Source: Chryseobacterium gwangjuense (GTDB taxonomy: Bacteria > Bacteroidota > Bacteroidia > Flavobacteriales > Weeksellaceae). From it: a stretch of DNA of 64,000 bases. Below the pieces are notes generated by a model. It ran no database searches and was not told the DNA's origin. It saw only the letters and a program-made list of their open reading frames with translations. Every line of letters starts with the position of its first letter. The stretch's first letter is position 1. Position numbers and translations under genes: made by a program. The DNA is taken from NCBI RefSeq assembly GCF_021311115.1, contig NZ_JAJTNP010000007.1, positions 182,580 to 246,579 on the forward strand, in the 5' to 3' direction. Shown here in pieces: positions 9,689 to 17,873 of this stretch.

Positions 9689-10867
9689 ATGCACGATGTA
9701 CGTTTAAACTCCATTCTAGACAATGATTTTTACAAAATAACCATGCAGAATGCAGTCGTAAAATTATTTCCCGGCTCTATCGTAAAATATGAATTCATCA
9801 ACAGAGGCAAACATGAATTTCCGGAAGGCTTTGACATTGCTTTAAGAGAAGCCGTAAACAAAATGGCAGAACTTAAACTGACGAAGGAAGAAAAAAAATT
9901 CATGGCAAGAACCTGTCCATATATAGATCTCCCTTATCTCGATTTTCTTGAAGGCTATCATTATGATCCGTCCGAAGTAAAAATCGTTCAAACCGGAAGT
10001 GAACTTTCAGTCAGTGTAGAAGGTCTTTGGTACAGAACTATTCTTTGGGAAGTACCTTTATTAGCCTTAATCAGTGAACTTCATTACGAAATGAATCACA
10101 TGGAGAGAGACTCCAACGAAGTTGTAATGCAGAAAACCCTGGAAAAAGCAGATGCATTAGCAACATTGGGAGTCAATTTCGCAGAGTTCGGAACCCGAAG
10201 AAGGCATTCTTATAAAGTACAGAATTTGGTAATGGAAGCTTTGAATCAAAAAAAAGATTCCACATTTATCGGAAGTTCAAACGTACACTTCGCCATGAAA
10301 TACGGAGTAAAACCTATCGGAACCCATGCTCACGAATGGTTTATGTTCCATGCAGCGGAATATGGTTTTAAAATGGCCAACGAATTGGCACTGGAACATT
10401 GGGTAGATGTTTACAGAGGGGATTTAGGAGTTGCCCTTTCTGACACTTACACTACAGATGTTTTCTTTCAGCAGTTTGATAAAAAATTCGCAAAACTTTT
10501 CGATGGCGTTCGTCATGACAGCGGAGATGCCTTAGAATTTGCAGACAAAACAATTGCGCATTATCAAAGACACGGAATCAACCCTTTGTTTAAATATATC
10601 ATTTTCTCGGATGCTTTAAATCTGGAAAAAGTAGAAGAAATCACCAATTATTGCAGAGGAAAAATCGGAATTTCTTTCGGGATCGGAACCAACCTCACCA
10701 ACGATGTCGGCTTAAAACCAATGAATATCGTCATGAAACTAATAGGCGTTCAAGCTCCAAATCAAGAATGGATTCCAACCGTAAAACTTTCTGATGAACA
10801 CGGAAAATATACCGGAGATCCAAAAATGATCGAATTGGCCAAAGAATTTTTAAGAATTAAAAACTAA
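9689..10867 (+). CDS. pncB: Nicotinate phosphoribosyltransferase
   Basis: 392 residues, a normal length. The enzyme joins nicotinate and PRPP to nicotinate mononucleotide in NAD salvage. Characteristic stretches are LDNDFYKITMQNAVVKLFPG at the N-terminus, the FGTRRRHSY motif, the catalytic-loop region IGTHAHEWFMFHAA, the phosphate-binding GVRHDSGDALEFADKTI and FGIGTNLTNDVG. It heads a compact run of three plus-strand genes; the next gene starts 5 bases after its stop. The link to the two following genes is positional only. Confidence 0.97.
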   Translation: MHDVRLNSILDNDFYKITMQNAVVKLFPGSIVKYEFINRGKHEFPEGFDIALREAVNKMAELKLTKEEKKFMARTCPYIDLPYLDFLEGYHYDPSEVKIVQTGSELSVSVEGLWYRTILWEVPLLALISELHYEMNHMERDSNEVVMQKTLEKADALATLGVNFAEFGTRRRHSYKVQNLVMEALNQKKDSTFIGSSNVHFAMKYGVKPIGTHAHEWFMFHAAEYGFKMANELALEHWVDVYRGDLGVALSDTYTTDVFFQQFDKKFAKLFDGVRHDSGDALEFADKTIAHYQRHGINPLFKYIIFSDALNLEKVEEITNYCRGKIGISFGIGTNLTNDVGLKPMNIVMKLIGVQAPNQEWIPTVKLSDEHGKYTGDPKMIELAKEFLRIKN

Positions 10868-10871
10868 CCAC

Positions 10872-11339
10872 ATGAAAACAAAAATCATCTTAGCATTTTC
10901 TCTTTTTACAGCATTTTTTTCATTTGCTCAAAAAACTCCAGAAAAACCAAAATTCAATCAGCAGCTTGCCGCAAAATTGGGTGCAGACAAATACGGAATG
11001 AAAGCGTACACCATCGTAATGCTGACAACCGGAACTACCAAAATCGAAGACAAAGCTAAAATGGGTGAATTGATGAAAGGACACTTAGCTAATATTGGAA
11101 AACTAGCAGACGAAGGAAAGATTATCGTCGCTGGTCCATTCAGAGAAGACAATAAACAAAATTTTGAAGGAATGTTTATTTTTAACACCAAATCTAAAGA
11201 AGAAGCAGAACAATGGGTAAAAACCGATCCGGCAGTTCAGGCAGGAGTTTTCGGATATGAGATTTTCCCTTGGTACGGTTCTGCCGCATTGCCAATGTAC
11301 CTTGAACATCATAAGGAAATTTCAAAAGAGAATCCATAG
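10872..11339 (+). CDS. Exported YciI-like (YCII-related) protein
   Basis: 155 residues with a clear signal peptide MKTKIILAFSLFTAFFSFAQ. The mature part is a single YCII-like alpha/beta domain of the dimeric ferredoxin-like fold: MKGHLANIGKLADEGKIIVA, GPFREDNKQNFEGMFIF and TDPAVQAGVFGYEIFPWYG. The conserved His in KGHLANI is where YciI-type enzymes carry their active-site His. No substrate is known. Most YciI proteins are cytoplasmic, so export is the unusual point. It starts 5 bases after pncB and ends 2 bases before the next gene, so the three are probably co-transcribed. Confidence 0.85.
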   Translation: MKTKIILAFSLFTAFFSFAQKTPEKPKFNQQLAAKLGADKYGMKAYTIVMLTTGTTKIEDKAKMGELMKGHLANIGKLADEGKIIVAGPFREDNKQNFEGMFIFNTKSKEEAEQWVKTDPAVQAGVFGYEIFPWYGSAALPMYLEHHKEISKENP

Positions 11340-11341
11340 CA

Positions 11342-11935
11342 ATGGGATTTTACACCAAATTTTCTGACCAAGATTTAATCGAGTCTTACAATAATCAGAT
11401 TGACTATCAAGGCAGAGCAACAAAAGAACTTTTAGAGGAAATTACTTCCAGAAGTTCTTTTGAAGATTTTCAAGCTAAAATTGAAAATCAGAAAACCTTA
11501 TTAAATGAACGGAATAGAATCATCAGAGAAATTCATCAACATTATTTAAATAAATCATCACAAGAGGAATGCTTTTCACTATTACATTCAGAATTCCTTT
11601 CACTAACAGAAATCAAAATGCTTGTTGAAACAAAGTATACAGACATTCATCAAAACATTGAAAATTTAAAAGTTGATTCGGACACCATATTGAAAAGTTT
11701 TTTAGGAATAATTGTAGCATCAGTTCTCAGCTCATTTGCAATTATTTTACTACTTTATTTTGTCAATTCATTTCTTGTATTTAATTTCTTTCTACTTATC
11801 CCTGCTTATATCATCAATTATTTTATCATCCGTTTAATTACAAACAAAACAAGGGATAATCTGGCTGTTTTTATCGCAACTTTTTTAGCAACAGTTTTAA
11901 ATTTTATCTTTTTTATTCTTTTAATTAGCCAATAG
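11342..11935 (+). CDS. Small two-helix membrane protein, unknown
   Basis: 197 residues. The N-terminal about 115 residues are charged and helical (FSDQDLIESYNNQIDYQGRA, then two coiled-coil-like helices rich in Glu, Gln and Lys). The C-terminal third carries two or three hydrophobic segments (about residues 120-140 FLGIIVASVLSSFAIILLLY, 142-160 and 175-195). I recognise no family. It follows the YciI-like gene by 2 bases and is probably read on the same transcript; no convincing terminator was seen after it. Confidence 0.7.
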   Translation: MGFYTKFSDQDLIESYNNQIDYQGRATKELLEEITSRSSFEDFQAKIENQKTLLNERNRIIREIHQHYLNKSSQEECFSLLHSEFLSLTEIKMLVETKYTDIHQNIENLKVDSDTILKSFLGIIVASVLSSFAIILLLYFVNSFLVFNFFLLIPAYIINYFIIRLITNKTRDNLAVFIATFLATVLNFIFFILLISQ

Positions 11936-12016
11936 TTTTAAAACTCAATATTATCAATCTTTTAACCTCACAGAATCTGTAGGGTTTTATTATATTTATA
12001 AAAACAAAAACCCAAT

Positions 12017-12772
12017 ATGAAAACCATCGAAGAAGTTCTGAAAAAATTAGACGAGATCATTATTTGGAGTAAAGAAAACAAAAGTCCGGTTGGATATTTC
12101 GCCTGCACGTACAGAATTATGACTGCACAGGTTTTAAAAGGAATACAGCAGAAAAAATTTGAAGACAATCCAAGAATGACTTTGCTGGATCTTGCCTTTG
12201 CTCAAAGATATCTTGAAGCCTGGGAAAATTACCGGAAAGGCAAAAAATGTACTAATGCTTGGTATTTGGCTTTTGAAGCCACAAAAAACAAAGACCTTCT
12301 CATTTTACAGCATATTTTCCTAGGAATGAATGCGCACATTAATCTGGATCTGGGAATTTCCGCAGCATCTATCATGCCTTACAGAAAAATAAATCCTCTG
12401 AAAAAAGACTTTGAGAACATCAACAATGTCATTGCTTCTATCAATCAAAAAGTTCAGGACTCTTTGAACAAAATCTGTTATCCGGTAGAATTAATCGATA
12501 AAATATCAAATGGAAAAGACAATATCGTTTTAGATTTTGCCATTTCCAAAGCAAGAGACACTTCCTGGGCAACAGCCGTGATTGCTTCAAACACTCCCAA
12601 CTTTCTAAGAGAATCTGTGATCGGAATTGTAGATTACGCTGCTGCCAAAGTAGCTTCCCAAATTTTAAATCCTAAAATTCTGACTCCGGCTTTATTAAAA
12701 GAATTAAAAAAATGTGAGAGTACGGATGTTGTTAAAAACATTGAAATTCTTCAAGCGACAAAAAATAGTTGA
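12017..12772 (+). CDS. DUF5995 family protein
   Basis: 251 residues without signal peptide or membrane segment. The sequence matches the pattern of DUF5995 proteins: VGYFACTYRIMTAQVLKGIQ near the N-terminus, then DLAFAQRYLEAWENYRKGKK, and the strongly conserved IFLGMNAHINLDLGISAA with His and Asn that look like metal or catalytic residues. Function is unknown; an all-helical soluble enzyme is likely. It stands as a single gene between the pncB group and rmuC. Confidence 0.85.
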   Translation: MKTIEEVLKKLDEIIIWSKENKSPVGYFACTYRIMTAQVLKGIQQKKFEDNPRMTLLDLAFAQRYLEAWENYRKGKKCTNAWYLAFEATKNKDLLILQHIFLGMNAHINLDLGISAASIMPYRKINPLKKDFENINNVIASINQKVQDSLNKICYPVELIDKISNGKDNIVLDFAISKARDTSWATAVIASNTPNFLRESVIGIVDYAAAKVASQILNPKILTPALLKELKKCESTDVVKNIEILQATKNS

Positions 12773-12808
12773 GACAGTTTAATAAACTCTATTTTACTTT
12801 TCTTTTTG

Positions 12809-12816
12809 TAATTTTG
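12809..12816 (+). promoter_or_regulatory. -7 box TAATTTTG for rmuC, almost touching the start codon
   Basis: TAATTTTG ends 4 bases before the ATG at 12821. Transcription would begin at or within a few bases of that ATG, so either the mRNA is nearly leaderless or the second ATG at 12827 is used. Confidence 0.5.
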
Positions 12817-12820
12817 ACGA

Positions 12821-14320
12821 ATGGAAATGAGTTATTTGATCATCGGATGTATTGTTGGAGGAATTTTAGGTGGTGTCATTCTGTATTTCATGATGAAATC
12901 ATCTATGGTTTCCAGAGCTTCTCATGATGAGCTTACTCGTCAAAACATCAAAATTTCTTCTGATCTTGAAAATTCACTTGAAAAAATCCAGGATCTTCAG
13001 ACTCAAATTTCAAAGGAAAAAGATTCTTATCTACTTCAAACCGATCTTTTGGATGATTTGAAAAGTGAATTTGCAAAAGTTTCGGCAGAACACTCTTCTA
13101 TTCAGTCTCAATTCGAGGATCAAAAATCCGTTCTTTCCAGCCAAATCAATCACATTGAAAAGCTTTCCATTGAAAAACAAGATCTTATTGCTAAAAATGC
13201 GGAGCTTTCTGCATTAAACCTAAATTTAAAACAATCTCTGGAAACCCAAAAAGAAGAAATTTCAAAAATTCAGGAGGAAGGGAAATTGCAGTTTGAAAAC
13301 TTAGCCAATAAAATTTTAGAGGAAAAGACAGAAAAATTTACAACTTTAAACCATACTCAGTTAAAAACAATCCTTGAACCTTTCCAGGAAAAAATCAACG
13401 ACCTTAAGAATAAGGTGAATGAAGCCTATGAAAAGGAAAATAAAGAACGTTTTTCTTTGGCTGAAAAAGTAAAGGAACTCGCCCTGCTGAATCAGCAAAT
13501 TTCTGAAGATGCCAAAAAACTGACCAAAGCATTAAAAGGAGAAAGCAAAACCCAAGGAAACTGGGGTGAAATGATTTTAGAAAGTATTTTAGAAAAATCC
13601 GGCTTAGTAAAAGGTCGTGAATATTTTCTTGAACATGAACTTCGCGACGAAGATAACAAAGCTCTTTTTTCGGAATTTTCAGGCAAAAAAATGCGTCCTG
13701 ATGCTGTTGTAAAATATCCGGATGAAAGAAATGTGATTATTGATTCAAAAGTTTCTTTAACCGCTTTTACAGAACTTGTGGATGAAACCGATACCGAGAT
13801 TTATCAGATAAAGCTTAATCAGCATATTTCGTCCATTAAAAATCATATTACCCAACTGAGTCAGAAAGCATATGATGATTATGGCAAATCATTAGATTTT
13901 GTGATGATGTTCATTCCAAGTGAACCGGCTTATATTGCAGCGATGCAAGCCGATCAAAATTTATGGAATTTTGCCTATGAAAAGAGAATTTTGCTATTAA
14001 ATCCGAGTAATTTAATCACTTCTTTGAAACTCATTGCTGATCTTTGGAAAAGAGAATATCAAAACAGAAACTCGATTGAAATTGCTGAACGTGGGGCAAA
14101 ACTTTACGATAAATTCTCCAGTTTTGTAGAAAATCTTGAAAAAGTTGGCAAAAATATAGATCAGGCAAAGAATGTTTACAATGATGCCTTCAAACAATTA
14201 TATACAGGAAACGACAATTTAATTGTCCAGACCCAAAAACTGAAATCTTTAGGAATCAAAAATAAAAAAGAACTTCCTCAAAGCTTGATCGACAATTCCC
14301 AAAACCCTTTAGAATCTTAA
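12821..14320 (+). CDS. rmuC: DNA recombination protein RmuC
   Basis: 499 residues. RmuC limits inversions at short inverted repeats in E. coli and is a predicted membrane-anchored nuclease-like protein. One N-terminal membrane helix (about residues 4-25, IIGCIVGGILGGVILYFMM) is followed by a long coiled coil (about 35-210), then the RmuC domain with KGESKTQGNWGEMILESILE, LVKGREYFLEHEL, RPDAVVKYPDERNVIIDSKV and FVMMFIPSEPAYIAA. The Asp-x-Lys pattern in IIDSKVSL matches the PD-(D/E)XK-like core. ATGs at 12821 and 12827 are both possible starts. The next gene follows by 6 bases. Confidence 0.95.
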   Translation: MEMSYLIIGCIVGGILGGVILYFMMKSSMVSRASHDELTRQNIKISSDLENSLEKIQDLQTQISKEKDSYLLQTDLLDDLKSEFAKVSAEHSSIQSQFEDQKSVLSSQINHIEKLSIEKQDLIAKNAELSALNLNLKQSLETQKEEISKIQEEGKLQFENLANKILEEKTEKFTTLNHTQLKTILEPFQEKINDLKNKVNEAYEKENKERFSLAEKVKELALLNQQISEDAKKLTKALKGESKTQGNWGEMILESILEKSGLVKGREYFLEHELRDEDNKALFSEFSGKKMRPDAVVKYPDERNVIIDSKVSLTAFTELVDETDTEIYQIKLNQHISSIKNHITQLSQKAYDDYGKSLDFVMMFIPSEPAYIAAMQADQNLWNFAYEKRILLLNPSNLITSLKLIADLWKREYQNRNSIEIAERGAKLYDKFSSFVENLEKVGKNIDQAKNVYNDAFKQLYTGNDNLIVQTQKLKSLGIKNKKELPQSLIDNSQNPLES

Positions 14321-14326
14321 ACTATC

Positions 14327-15091
14327 ATGATAGAAAGCTTTCAAAACGAAAAGATAAAAAGTCTTACTAAACTTATTACTGATAATCGCCACAGAAAAAA
14401 ATCGAATGTTTTTGTGGTAGAAGGTGATCAGGAAAATGAAAGAGCTCAGAAATTCAACTTCGAACCTGTGGAATTCTATATCTGTGAAAGTATTTTCAAA
14501 GGCAAAACACCTATTGGAAAAATTCACTTTGTGAATGAAAAGGTTTATGAAAAAATAGCATACAGAGGAAGTTCTGAAGGAATCATCGGTGTTTATAAAA
14601 CCAAAGATGAAAATCTGCAATCATTCACACCGAAAGAAGACTCTACCATAATTATTGTTGAAGGTATAGAAAAGCCCGGAAATCTGGGTGCAATTTTAAG
14701 AAGTTGTGAAGCTTTCGGAATTGATGCACTAATTGTTTCTGACGGAAAAACAGATTTCTATAACCCGAATGTAATCAGATCCAGTGTTGGCTGTTTATTC
14801 GGCATGAATGTATTTCAGGCAGACAACCAGGAAACATTAGCATTTTTAGAAAAAAACAAGTTTAATATCTACACCACGATTATGGATGAAACTGCCGAAA
14901 ATCTACCTTTGAGAGATTTTAAGCAGAAGTCTGCGATACTTTTCGGAACGGAACATTCAGGACTGAGTGATTTTTGGTATCAAAAGGGACAGAATACCTT
15001 AATTCCGATGAGCGGAAGCATAGATTCTTTAAACCTGAGCAATGCTGTCGCTATTACTTGTTATGAGGCTTTAAGACAAAAGATGATTTAA
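14327..15091 (+). CDS. TrmH/SpoU family RNA 2'-O-methyltransferase
   Basis: 254 residues. An N-terminal substrate-binding domain (IKSLTKLITDNRHRKKSNVFVVEG) precedes the SPOUT catalytic domain with its three motifs: EGIEKPGNLGAILRSCEAFG (motif 1), ILFGTEHSGLSDFW (motif 2) and IPMSGSIDSLNLSNAVAI (motif 3, the knotted SAM-binding loop). Members methylate ribose in rRNA or tRNA; the exact target of this copy (RlmB-like or TrmH-like) cannot be decided by eye. It follows rmuC by 6 bases and ends at a bidirectional terminator. Confidence 0.93.
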   Translation: MIESFQNEKIKSLTKLITDNRHRKKSNVFVVEGDQENERAQKFNFEPVEFYICESIFKGKTPIGKIHFVNEKVYEKIAYRGSSEGIIGVYKTKDENLQSFTPKEDSTIIIVEGIEKPGNLGAILRSCEAFGIDALIVSDGKTDFYNPNVIRSSVGCLFGMNVFQADNQETLAFLEKNKFNIYTTIMDETAENLPLRDFKQKSAILFGTEHSGLSDFWYQKGQNTLIPMSGSIDSLNLSNAVAITCYEALRQKMI

Positions 15092-15120
15092 AAATCATCT
15101 TTTTATATTTTAAACGCATA

Positions 15121-15153
15121 AAAAAACCGCTTCATAAATGAAACGGTTCTTTT
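15121..15153. terminator. Bidirectional terminator between convergent genes
   Basis: AACCG-c-TTCAT and ATGAA-a-CGGTT pair with one mismatch around a two-base AA, flanked by an A run on the left and a T run on the right. It serves both the methyltransferase gene and the minus-strand small lipoprotein gene. Confidence 0.8.
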
Positions 15154-15173
15154 ATTGTAAGATAAGTTTAGAA

Positions 15174-15419
15174 TTATTTCTTAACTTCTTCTTTTTTTAC
15201 TTCTTCTTTTTTAACTTCAGTAGTTACTTTAGTAGAGTCAGCAGCTTTAGTAGCTGTAGAATCAGTAGGAGCAACAGCTGTAGAATCTGTAGTAGGAGCA
15301 ACTGCAGTAGAATCTGTAGTTACAGCTGTAGAATCTGTAGTTTCAGTTGTAGCTTCACCTTTTTTACAAGCAACCAAAGAGATAGCAGCGATAGCAGCTA
15401 CGAATAATGACTTTTTCAT
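15174..15419 (-). CDS. Small repetitive lipoprotein (TDSTAV repeats)
   Basis: 81 residues. A lipoprotein signal MKKSLFVAAIAAISLVAC ends in a good lipobox (LVAC). The mature part is low-complexity: four to five copies of a TDSTAV/TDSTA unit rich in Thr, Asp, Ser and Ala, then two VKKEE units, ending in KK. There is no folded domain. The acidic-neutral to basic shift suggests an extended tether, but no function is known. A perfect -7 box lies at 15489-15496, giving a leader of about 60 bases. Similar short, Thr/Ser-rich lipoproteins occur in flavobacteria; that is general knowledge and not a search result. Confidence 0.75.
   Translation of the reverse strand: MKKSLFVAAIAAISLVACKKGEATTETTDSTAVTTDSTAVAPTTDSTAVAPTDSTATKAADSTKVTTEVKKEEVKKEEVKK
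15251..15345 (-). repeat. Tandem coding repeat in the small lipoprotein
   Basis: The plus strand repeats GTAGAATCTGTAG or close variants four times within about 95 bases, matching the TDSTAV protein units. Near-identity at DNA level makes this a plausible slippage site. Confidence 0.6.
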
Positions 15420-15488
15420 AATAAATTAAATTTAATTTTGTTAATATTGTTTTATAAAACTCTTTTCTGTTCTGTTATTTGAACAAGG

Positions 15489-15496
15489 CAAAGGTA
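15489..15496 (-). promoter_or_regulatory. -7 box TACCTTTG for the small lipoprotein
   Basis: CAAAGGTA on the plus strand, a perfect TAnnTTTG match on the minus strand, about 70 bases before the ATG. A second box for the divergent gene lies only 39 bases away. Confidence 0.55.
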
Positions 15497-15534
15497 TAGT
15501 AGATAGAAAATTTGTTTATGAAAAATAATTGTAA

Positions 15535-15542
15535 TACTTTTG
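15535..15542 (+). promoter_or_regulatory. -7 box TACTTTTG for the divergent regulator-like gene
   Basis: Perfect TAnnTTTG match 60 bases before the proposed TTG start at 15603, on the strand opposite to the lipoprotein promoter. Confidence 0.5.
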
Positions 15543-15602
15543 TAAAACAATTTTACAAATAAACACAACTGAATTCCAATAACTTAATCATTTAAATAAA
15601 AA

Positions 15603-16766
15603 TTGACAGATTTAGATCTATTGCATTTTGAGCAACTAAAAAAGGACGTACAGGCTCAATATTTGGAACAACACACCCCTTCCTTTGAAGATATTTCAAA
15701 ATGGAAAGGTATTGACATCATATATTTTCAGGAAGATCTTCGTAAAAAAGCAAAAGGGAACATCAGCGAAAAGTCTTTTTACACTTACTTCAAAACTTCT
15801 CCCGTCACCAAATTACCACGTATAGACATGCTCAATTTATTGAGTATTTATACTGGTTATGAGTCTTGGTACGAATTCAAAAAGCAACATCTTTTTGCCG
15901 GAGAATTGCTCACAGAAGATGAGAATTTAACAGAGAATGAGATTAAAGAATTAGAGAAAACAGTTTCAATGTCACCTAATTTACCTCAAGAAGTACTTTC
16001 ACCAGAAAAAACAGAGTTTAGGAGTCCTGAAAACATTGATTTACAAAAATCAAACACTGACAATCAGATAATTAATAAAAATACTGAAATTTCACAATCT
16101 TCTACTTTTGAAATTCAAAACCCAAAGAAAAACTTTTTAAAAAAGAACGCTTGGGCGATTATTACTTCAATTTTGATTTTAATTACAGGAGTACTTGGGT
16201 TTAAAGATGCTATTTTTCAAAAAACATATACTTATTGTTTTACGGATGCTGATCGTGCTGTTTCTGTAATGAACACCATTGAGATCAAAGTTATCAAAGA
16301 AAATGAGTCTCCTATTCTGTACAAAATAAAACCCGGTGAATGTTTCCGCTATTCTACTAAAGATAAAAATCTGAAATTAAGAATAACAGCTCCTTTCTAC
16401 GAAGATCTGGAGGTCAATAGAAACCTTGAAAATGCGCCAGAAGAGGAAATGATAGAACTAAAACCGGATGACTACAAAATGGCAGCCAATTATTTTTCGA
16501 TAAAAGACGCTAATGGCAATCCTGAACTTTTAAAACAAAAACGTAAACAGCTTGACAACCTCATCAGCAACAATGCTATCATTTATCAGGTTTATGACAA
16601 TGCAACCTATGGTATTGAAACTTTAGACAAGCAAAAATATATCACACTAGTAACCACACCTACGACTTCTCTTAAAAACCTAAGTGTAATTGAAATGAAG
16701 AGAGAAAAAGGGAAAATAGTATCTATCAAATTTAAAATTGCTAATACAGATGAAAACAATAAATAA
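15603..16766 (+). CDS. Putative membrane-tethered protein with HTH-like N-terminal domain
   Basis: 387 residues, starting at a TTG codon; no in-frame ATG precedes the conserved region. Residues about 20-100 (SKWKGIDIIYFQEDL, ISEKSFYTYFKT, PRIDMLNLLSIYTGYESWYEFK) form a compact helical domain I associate with uncharacterised flavobacterial proteins; its rhythm resembles a helix-turn-helix. A linker of about 80 residues leads to one membrane helix (about 183-200, AWAIITSILILITGVLGF) and an extracytoplasmic domain of about 185 residues containing FTDADRAVSVMNTIEIKVIK. The topology recalls ToxR-like tethered regulators, but DNA binding is an inference. Its 3' end overlaps the next gene by 17 bases, so the two are probably translated together. 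Confidence 0.65.
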   Translation: MTDLDLLHFEQLKKDVQAQYLEQHTPSFEDISKWKGIDIIYFQEDLRKKAKGNISEKSFYTYFKTSPVTKLPRIDMLNLLSIYTGYESWYEFKKQHLFAGELLTEDENLTENEIKELEKTVSMSPNLPQEVLSPEKTEFRSPENIDLQKSNTDNQIINKNTEISQSSTFEIQNPKKNFLKKNAWAIITSILILITGVLGFKDAIFQKTYTYCFTDADRAVSVMNTIEIKVIKENESPILYKIKPGECFRYSTKDKNLKLRITAPFYEDLEVNRNLENAPEEEMIELKPDDYKMAANYFSIKDANGNPELLKQKRKQLDNLISNNAIIYQVYDNATYGIETLDKQKYITLVTTPTTSLKNLSVIEMKREKGKIVSIKFKIANTDENNK

Positions 16767-17334
16767 TCTTTTAGTCTTGGCAGTAATGCTTTTTAGTTTA
16801 GCATCATGTAACAAAAAGAACACAGAAGTAAGTGATTTAGATAAATTAAGAAACAGTAATAACAGAAAAACATATCCTGCAATACAAATGGATAGCGCAC
16901 AAGCTATCAACTTTATTACCAAACAAAAAGTTCAGGAATTGCTGGATCTTTCCACACTTTATCTTTCAGGAAATAAAGACACTGAAATCGACACGGTCAT
17001 TTATTCTCAGATGGAAAGTTATTTCGATAAACCAGACAGTCTTACCTTCAAGAAATTATTTCGTGAACTGGACAGTTTAAAGGTAAAAGCAGTAAAAGTA
17101 AACAACTTGGAGGTCTATAAAGATGTTCATAAAAAAGACACCTTAGATTTCGCCAAATTCAGTGTAGAATATTTTGATAATAAAAACAAGTCTATAGGAG
17201 TTTTTGAGAAAAACGCACAGTATATTTTACAATCATCTCCCGTAAAGTTTAAAAAAGAATTTAAGTTTTATTTCTTAAATTTCTATTCCAAACCTTTACC
17301 GAAAGACAGTACATCAGCAGGAGTCACTAAATAG
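16750..17334 (+). CDS. Lipoprotein, partner of the upstream membrane protein
   Basis: 194 residues from the ATG at 16750, which gives the lipoprotein signal MKTINNLLVLAVMLFSLASC with a good lipobox. The mature protein is charged and contains no family I recognise; FDKPDSLTFKKLFRELDSLK and VNNLEVYKDVHKKDTLDFAK suggest a small alpha/beta fold. Its start lies inside the end of the upstream gene, and it reads as part of a two-gene unit. Its last 52 bases overlap the convergent 5-formyl-THF cyclo-ligase gene. Confidence 0.7.
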   Translation: MKTINNLLVLAVMLFSLASCNKKNTEVSDLDKLRNSNNRKTYPAIQMDSAQAINFITKQKVQELLDLSTLYLSGNKDTEIDTVIYSQMESYFDKPDSLTFKKLFRELDSLKVKAVKVNNLEVYKDVHKKDTLDFAKFSVEYFDNKNKSIGVFEKNAQYILQSSPVKFKKEFKFYFLNFYSKPLPKDSTSAGVTK

Positions 17335-17858
17335 TCAAGCGGAATATCATTTTCCCAGACATCATCGATATTTTCATCGGGGTTAAAGTAATTAACTCCG
17401 ATTTTTTTTACCTCATCAGAAACAGTTTCAAAGAAACCGTCATAAAAACCTTTTCCATAACCTACTCTATTCCCATTTGCATCGCAATACAACAGCGGCG
17501 TAATTACATACTGAAAAAAAGTCTCTCCGGAATCTTCATTGGAAACCGGCTCAGAAATCCCCCAATTGCTGGTTTCAAAAACGGTATCAGTAAAAATTTC
17601 GATATTGATTAATTCATCTGCTACAATCTTCGGTACAAAAACACGGATATTATGTGCTAAAAAATAATCAATGAAGATTTGTGTATCAATTTCTTTTCTT
17701 TCCAAAATCGGGATAAAAATATGCACTTTCTCTCCTTCTTTAGGTTTAAAATAAGTAATGAAATGTTCAAAAATCTTTTCAGATAACAAGAAAGCCTCAT
17801 CAGTTGACAAGGCTTTTCTTTTTTGCATATATTTTTTTCTAAGCTCAGCTTTTAACAT
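17283..17858 (-). CDS. 5-formyltetrahydrofolate cyclo-ligase
   Basis: 191 residues, normal for the family. It converts 5-formyl-THF with ATP to 5,10-methenyl-THF, returning a folate storage form to one-carbon metabolism. Recognised by the N-terminal LKAELRKKYMQKRKALS, FVPKIVADELINIEIF and the family signature NGNRVGYGKGFYDGFF, which binds substrate and ATP phosphates. The C-terminal codons overlap the opposite-strand lipoprotein gene by 52 bases. It starts 16 bases after trhO on the same strand and is probably read with it. Confidence 0.95.
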   Translation of the reverse strand: MLKAELRKKYMQKRKALSTDEAFLLSEKIFEHFITYFKPKEGEKVHIFIPILERKEIDTQIFIDYFLAHNIRVFVPKIVADELINIEIFTDTVFETSNWGISEPVSNEDSGETFFQYVITPLLYCDANGNRVGYGKGFYDGFFETVSDEVKKIGVNYFNPDENIDDVWENDIPLDYLVTPADVLSFGKGLE

Positions 17859-17873
17859 CGTAATTATGTGTTT

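Noticed and set aside
15138..15407. Plus-strand ORF rich in Ser, Phe, Cys and Arg
   Set aside because: It is antisense to the repetitive small lipoprotein; the Cys/Arg pattern is the complement of the TDSTAV codons.
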